This document shows, one piece after another, positions 5,567 to 7,713 of a stretch of 7,713 bases of DNA; positions within the stretch are counted from its first letter, which is position 1; each line of letters opens with the position of its first letter. The position numbers and the translations under genes were made by a program. This DNA comes from DASRSS01 sp035656335 (GTDB lineage Bacteria; Actinomycetota; Actinomycetes; Mycobacteriales; Jatrophihabitantaceae), in the NCBI GenBank assembly GCA_035656335.1, contig DASRSS010000082.1, positions 1 through 7,713 on the forward strand. Reading direction: 5' to 3'. Under the pieces are notes generated by a model, which did no database searches, had not been told where the DNA came from, and was given only the letters and a program-made list of their open reading frames with translations.

Positions 5567-6495
5567 TCGCCGGTCGCCTCCTCGGGGGACTTGTCGGCAC
5601 GCACGCCGCGGAACACCGGATGCCGCAGCCGGCCCTCGTTCGTCCACAGCGCGAACTCCACCTCGACCACGACGGACGGCTCGCACCAGCGCACGACGCG
5701 GCCCGGACTCGCCGGCGGCTGGACGTCCAGCACGCAGTCCGACCGCGAGCACAGCTCGAGCCGAAGCACCGCCGCGGTGCGCGCGTCCAGGCCGCTGCCG
5801 ACCTTGCCGGCGAGGGTGAGGACGCCGTCGACGTACCGCGCGAGCACCAGCGAGCTCAGCTCGTCCGGACGGTCGGCCGCGGCCTCCCAGCCGACGACGA
5901 CGAACTCGCCGGAGCGGACGAAGCGCAGCTTCATCCAGTCGCCGCCACGCACCCCGGGCCGGTAGGGCGAGGCGAGCCGCTTGGCCACCACGCCCTCCAG
6001 CCCGTGCTCGCGGGCGGCCGCCTGGGTCGCCTCGCCGTCGTCGAAGTAGGGGCTCTGCGTCCAGCCGGGCTCCTCGTCCAGCCAGCGGTCCAGCGTCGCG
6101 CGCCGCTCGACGTAGGGCCGGCCGGTGAGGTCGACGCCGTAGCGCCGCAGCAGGTCGAACGCGACGAACGTGACCGGCGTGCTCGCGGCGAGCCGGCGTG
6201 CCTGCGCGGGGCCGCGTACGTGCATGCGGGACTGCAGCAGCTCGAAGGACGGGCGCCCGTTCGCGAACGCGACGATCTCGCCGTCGAGCAGCGCGTCGCC
6301 GGCGCCGTCCGCCAGGGCGACCAGCTCCGGATAGGCGGCGCTGACGTCGTTGCCGTTGCGGCTGACGATCCGGACGCCGCGCTCGGACACGTCCAGCAGG
6401 GCCCGGACGCCGTCCCACTTGAACTCGTACGCCCAGCCCGCGCCGTGGGGCAGCGCATCGACAGCGGTCGCGAGCATGGGCTTCACCACTAGCAT
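5563..6495 (-). CDS. ATP-dependent DNA ligase (stand-alone LigD ligase domain)
   Basis: Seals nicks and joined ends via an enzyme-AMP intermediate; about 310 residues, the size of an isolated LigD ligase module (adenylation plus OB domain). Seen: KPMLAT near the start; motif I EFKWDGVR with nucleophile Lys26; motif III LLDGEIVAF (about 69-77); VTFVAFDLL (108-116); motif IV EGVVAKR (167-173); motif V WMKLRF (187-192, Arg where a second Lys is frequent); and LRHPVFRGVRADKSPEE near the C terminus, typical of this group. It is followed by the polymerase gene with a 4-nt overlap. The start is ambiguous: ATG 6495 is used here, ATG 6504 would overlap the ku ATG on the other strand, GTG 6489 is spaced 7 nt from GGGAAG, and ATG 6477 is also possible. 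Any promoter must lie within the 5' part of ku. Confidence 0.93.
   Translation of the reverse strand: MLVVKPMLATAVDALPHGAGWAYEFKWDGVRALLDVSERGVRIVSRNGNDVSAAYPELVALADGAGDALLDGEIVAFANGRPSFELLQSRMHVRGPAQARRLAASTPVTFVAFDLLRRYGVDLTGRPYVERRATLDRWLDEEPGWTQSPYFDDGEATQAAAREHGLEGVVAKRLASPYRPGVRGGDWMKLRFVRSGEFVVVGWEAAADRPDELSSLVLARYVDGVLTLAGKVGSGLDARTAAVLRLELCSRSDCVLDVQPPASPGRVVRWCEPSVVVEVEFALWTNEGRLRHPVFRGVRADKSPEEATGE
6490..6495 (+). promoter_or_regulatory. candidate -10 box of a leaderless ku promoter, inside the ligase start
   Basis: TAGCAT matches TANNNT and is followed after exactly 7 nt by the ku ATG at 6503, the spacing expected when transcription begins at the start codon. No Shine-Dalgarno is present (TTCTTCCC precedes the ATG). 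On the opposite strand the same six bases read ATGCTA, the first two codons of the ligase. No -35 match is evident. Confidence 0.55.
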
Positions 6496-6502
6496 TCTTC
6501 CC

Positions 6503-7468
6503 ATGCGATCGATCTGGAAGGGCACCGTGTCCTTCGGGCTGGTGAGCATCGGCGTCAAGCTGTACTCGGCCACCGAGGAGAAGGACGTCTCGTTCCACCA
6601 GGTGCGGCGTAGCGACGCGTCCCGGATCCGGTACCGGCGCGTGGCCGAGGCGGACGGCGAAGAAGTCGCGTACGGCGACATCGCCAAGGGCTACCAGCTG
6701 CCGAACGGCGAGACGGTCGTGCTCACCGACGAGGACTTCGCGGACCTGCCGCTGCCGACCGCCAAGGTCGTCGACGTGCTGCAGTTCGTGCCCACCGACC
6801 AGATCGACCCGATCTACTTCGCGCGCAGCTACTACCTGGAGCCGGAGAAGAACGCGGTCAAGCCGTACGTGCTGCTGCGGGACGCGCTGGAGAGCAGCGG
6901 CATGGCCGGCCTGGTCAAGGTCGCGATCCGCAACCGCGAGCAGCTCGCAACGCTCCGGGTGCGCGAGGGCGTGATCGTGCTCGAGACGATGATCTGGCCG
7001 GACGAGGTACGCGCCGCGGACTTCCCGTTCCTGGACGAGGACGTCACCCTGCGCGCCCAGGAGAAGCAGATGGCGCGCTCGCTCGTCGAGAGCATGTCCG
7101 GCGACTTCGACCCGTCCGAGTACACCGACAACTACCGCGTCGCGCTGCAGGAGATGATCGACGCGAAGGTCGCCGGCCGCGAGGTGGTCGAGCCCGAGGG
7201 AGCCCAACCGCGCGCGGACAACGTCGTCGACCTGATGTCCGCACTCCGTGCCTCGGTGGACGCGGCCAAGCGCGGGCGCGAGGGATCGGACACGAAGAAG
7301 TCAACGGCGAGCAAGCCCGCCAAGAAGGCCGCGAAGAAGCCGGCCAAGAAGGCCGCCGCGAAGAAGGCGCCCGCCAAGAAGGCCGCCAAGAAAGAGCCAG
7401 CGCAGAAGGCCGCGAAGAAGCCGGCCAAGAAGGCCGCCGCGAAGAAGGCCGCCCGCAAGTCCGCCTAG
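6503..7468 (+). CDS. ku: Ku DNA end-binding protein (NHEJ)
   Basis: A 321-residue bacterial Ku; a homodimer would ring DNA ends and recruit the LigD-type polymerase and ligase. The N terminus MRSIWKGTVSFGLVSIGVKL is the family signature. The beta-barrel core runs through about residue 230, with YYLEPEKNAVKPYVLL and VIVLETMIWPDEVR as typical segments. DNVVDLMSALRASV at 239-252 is the conserved region after the core. Residues 265-321 form a tail with 23 Lys in 57 residues (repeats of PAKK, AAKK, AAAKK), like the Lys-rich tails of other actinobacterial Ku proteins that contact DNA. The tail carries an exact 46-bp direct duplication. ATG 6503 is supported by the family N terminus and by the -10-like TAGCAT 7 nt upstream. 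It is divergent from the ligase gene, with 7 nt between start codons, a linkage that makes a shared NHEJ role near certain. Confidence 0.97.
   Translation: MRSIWKGTVSFGLVSIGVKLYSATEEKDVSFHQVRRSDASRIRYRRVAEADGEEVAYGDIAKGYQLPNGETVVLTDEDFADLPLPTAKVVDVLQFVPTDQIDPIYFARSYYLEPEKNAVKPYVLLRDALESSGMAGLVKVAIRNREQLATLRVREGVIVLETMIWPDEVRAADFPFLDEDVTLRAQEKQMARSLVESMSGDFDPSEYTDNYRVALQEMIDAKVAGREVVEPEGAQPRADNVVDLMSALRASVDAAKRGREGSDTKKSTASKPAKKAAKKPAKKAAAKKAPAKKAAKKEPAQKAAKKPAKKAAAKKAARKSA
7323..7449 (+). repeat. 46-bp exact direct duplication in the ku tail
   Basis: Bases 7323-7368 recur unchanged at 7404-7449, 81 nt (27 codons) apart, both copies in the same frame and encoding KAAKKPAKKAAAKK. The 35 nt between them encode a related KAPAKK...EPAQ stretch. 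Identity extending to synonymous positions points to a recent duplication or gene conversion. Confidence 0.9.
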
Positions 7469-7510
7469 TTGGGTGCATGCGGTCCGGGCTGACCGCGTTC
7501 GGCTCCCGCT

Positions 7511-7713
7511 GCCGGCCCACCTTCGGCTCGTGGTTGCGTTTCTTCGCAGCGACGGGCGGGCTCCTCGGCTGACTCGGCTTGCGCCGCCGGCCCGCGTTGC
7601 GCTGTTGTTGCGTGTCCAGGCAGCGACGACGACGGCGGATGGCTTTCCTGTTCGCTGGATATCGCTGCCGGCTCACCTTCCGTCGTTGTTGCGTTTCCAG
7701 GCGGCGACGGCGG
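7511..7713. repeat. imperfect tandem repeat, period about 75-81 nt, at the window edge
   Basis: Three related units start with GCCGGC at 7511, 7586 and 7667, giving periods of 75 and 81 nt. Each has a conserved core of about 50 nt (GCCGGC, a short variable part, then TTGCGT at 7534, 7608 and 7689, then CAG/CGG and GCGACG...CGG) followed by a more variable spacer of about 25 nt. Copies one and three share most core positions apart from one or two single-base gaps. The third copy runs into the window end, so the array may be longer. The stretch 7469-7713 shows no convincing gene, tRNA or terminator. I do not recognise the family. Confidence 0.65.

Noticed and set aside
6496..6687. N-terminal extension of the ligase up to 6687
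   Set aside because: It is antisense to the conserved ku N terminus; the ligase family begins near KPMLAT, so a start at or near 6495 fits.
4637..7207. 856-codon minus-strand open frame
   Set aside because: Only its last 310 codons (from GTG 5566) are real, the polymerase; the rest reads through the ligase in the wrong frame and antisense to ku.
7044..7676. 210-codon minus-strand open frame over the ku tail and edge array
   Set aside because: Arg/Pro/Ser-rich sequence arising from the complement of the Lys/Ala codons and from the repeats; no recognisable domain.
7511..7713. CRISPR array
   Set aside because: The repeats are imperfect, cores are about 50 nt, spacers are also related to each other, and no cas gene is present.

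Overview
The window is very GC-rich DNA with actinobacterial hallmarks: strong G/C bias at third codon positions, many GTG starts, candidate leaderless promoters (TANNNT followed 6-7 nt later by the start codon), and GC-rich terminator-like hairpins without T-runs. The left-hand gene order matches, from memory, the Mycobacterium tuberculosis rhlE (Rv3211) - Rv3210c - TB9.4 (Rv3208A) - Rv3208 neighbourhood. I read it as chromosomal DNA of a non-mycobacterial actinobacterium; the genus cannot be fixed from this sequence.

Left part (1-3303), a conserved housekeeping block. A DEAD-box RNA helicase on the minus strand runs off the left edge. A ferritin-like di-iron protein, probably related to MiaE-type tRNA hydroxylases and probably leaderless, is divergent from it. 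A GC hairpin separates that gene from a convergent minus-strand pair: a TetR-family regulator followed by the small DUF3107 protein.

Middle (3304-4612). A 193-nt divergent region holds a short palindrome over a possible tetR -10, a strong leader stem-loop and a good Shine-Dalgarno. It leads into a secreted right-handed parallel beta-helix protein of unknown substrate.

Right part (4613-7468), a bacterial non-homologous end-joining (NHEJ) locus. It has an ATP-dependent DNA ligase and a LigD-type primase-polymerase as two separate, translationally coupled minus-strand genes (GTGA overlap), with ku divergent from the ligase. The ku start lies 7 nt from the ligase start, and the probable ku -10 box contains the ligase ATG. 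Ku would bind and bridge DNA ends, the polymerase would fill or extend them, and the ligase would seal them. The 3'-phosphoesterase domain of fused LigD is not in this window. Ku ends in a 57-residue Lys/Ala tail containing an exact 46-bp duplication.

Right edge (7469-7713). No convincing gene. It carries three imperfect tandem copies of an unrecognised unit with a period of about 75-81 nt, continuing to the window end.

I do not see a clearly new multi-gene system. The least explained items are the edge repeat array, the beta-helix protein with its structured leader, and the ku/ligase start-promoter overlap.
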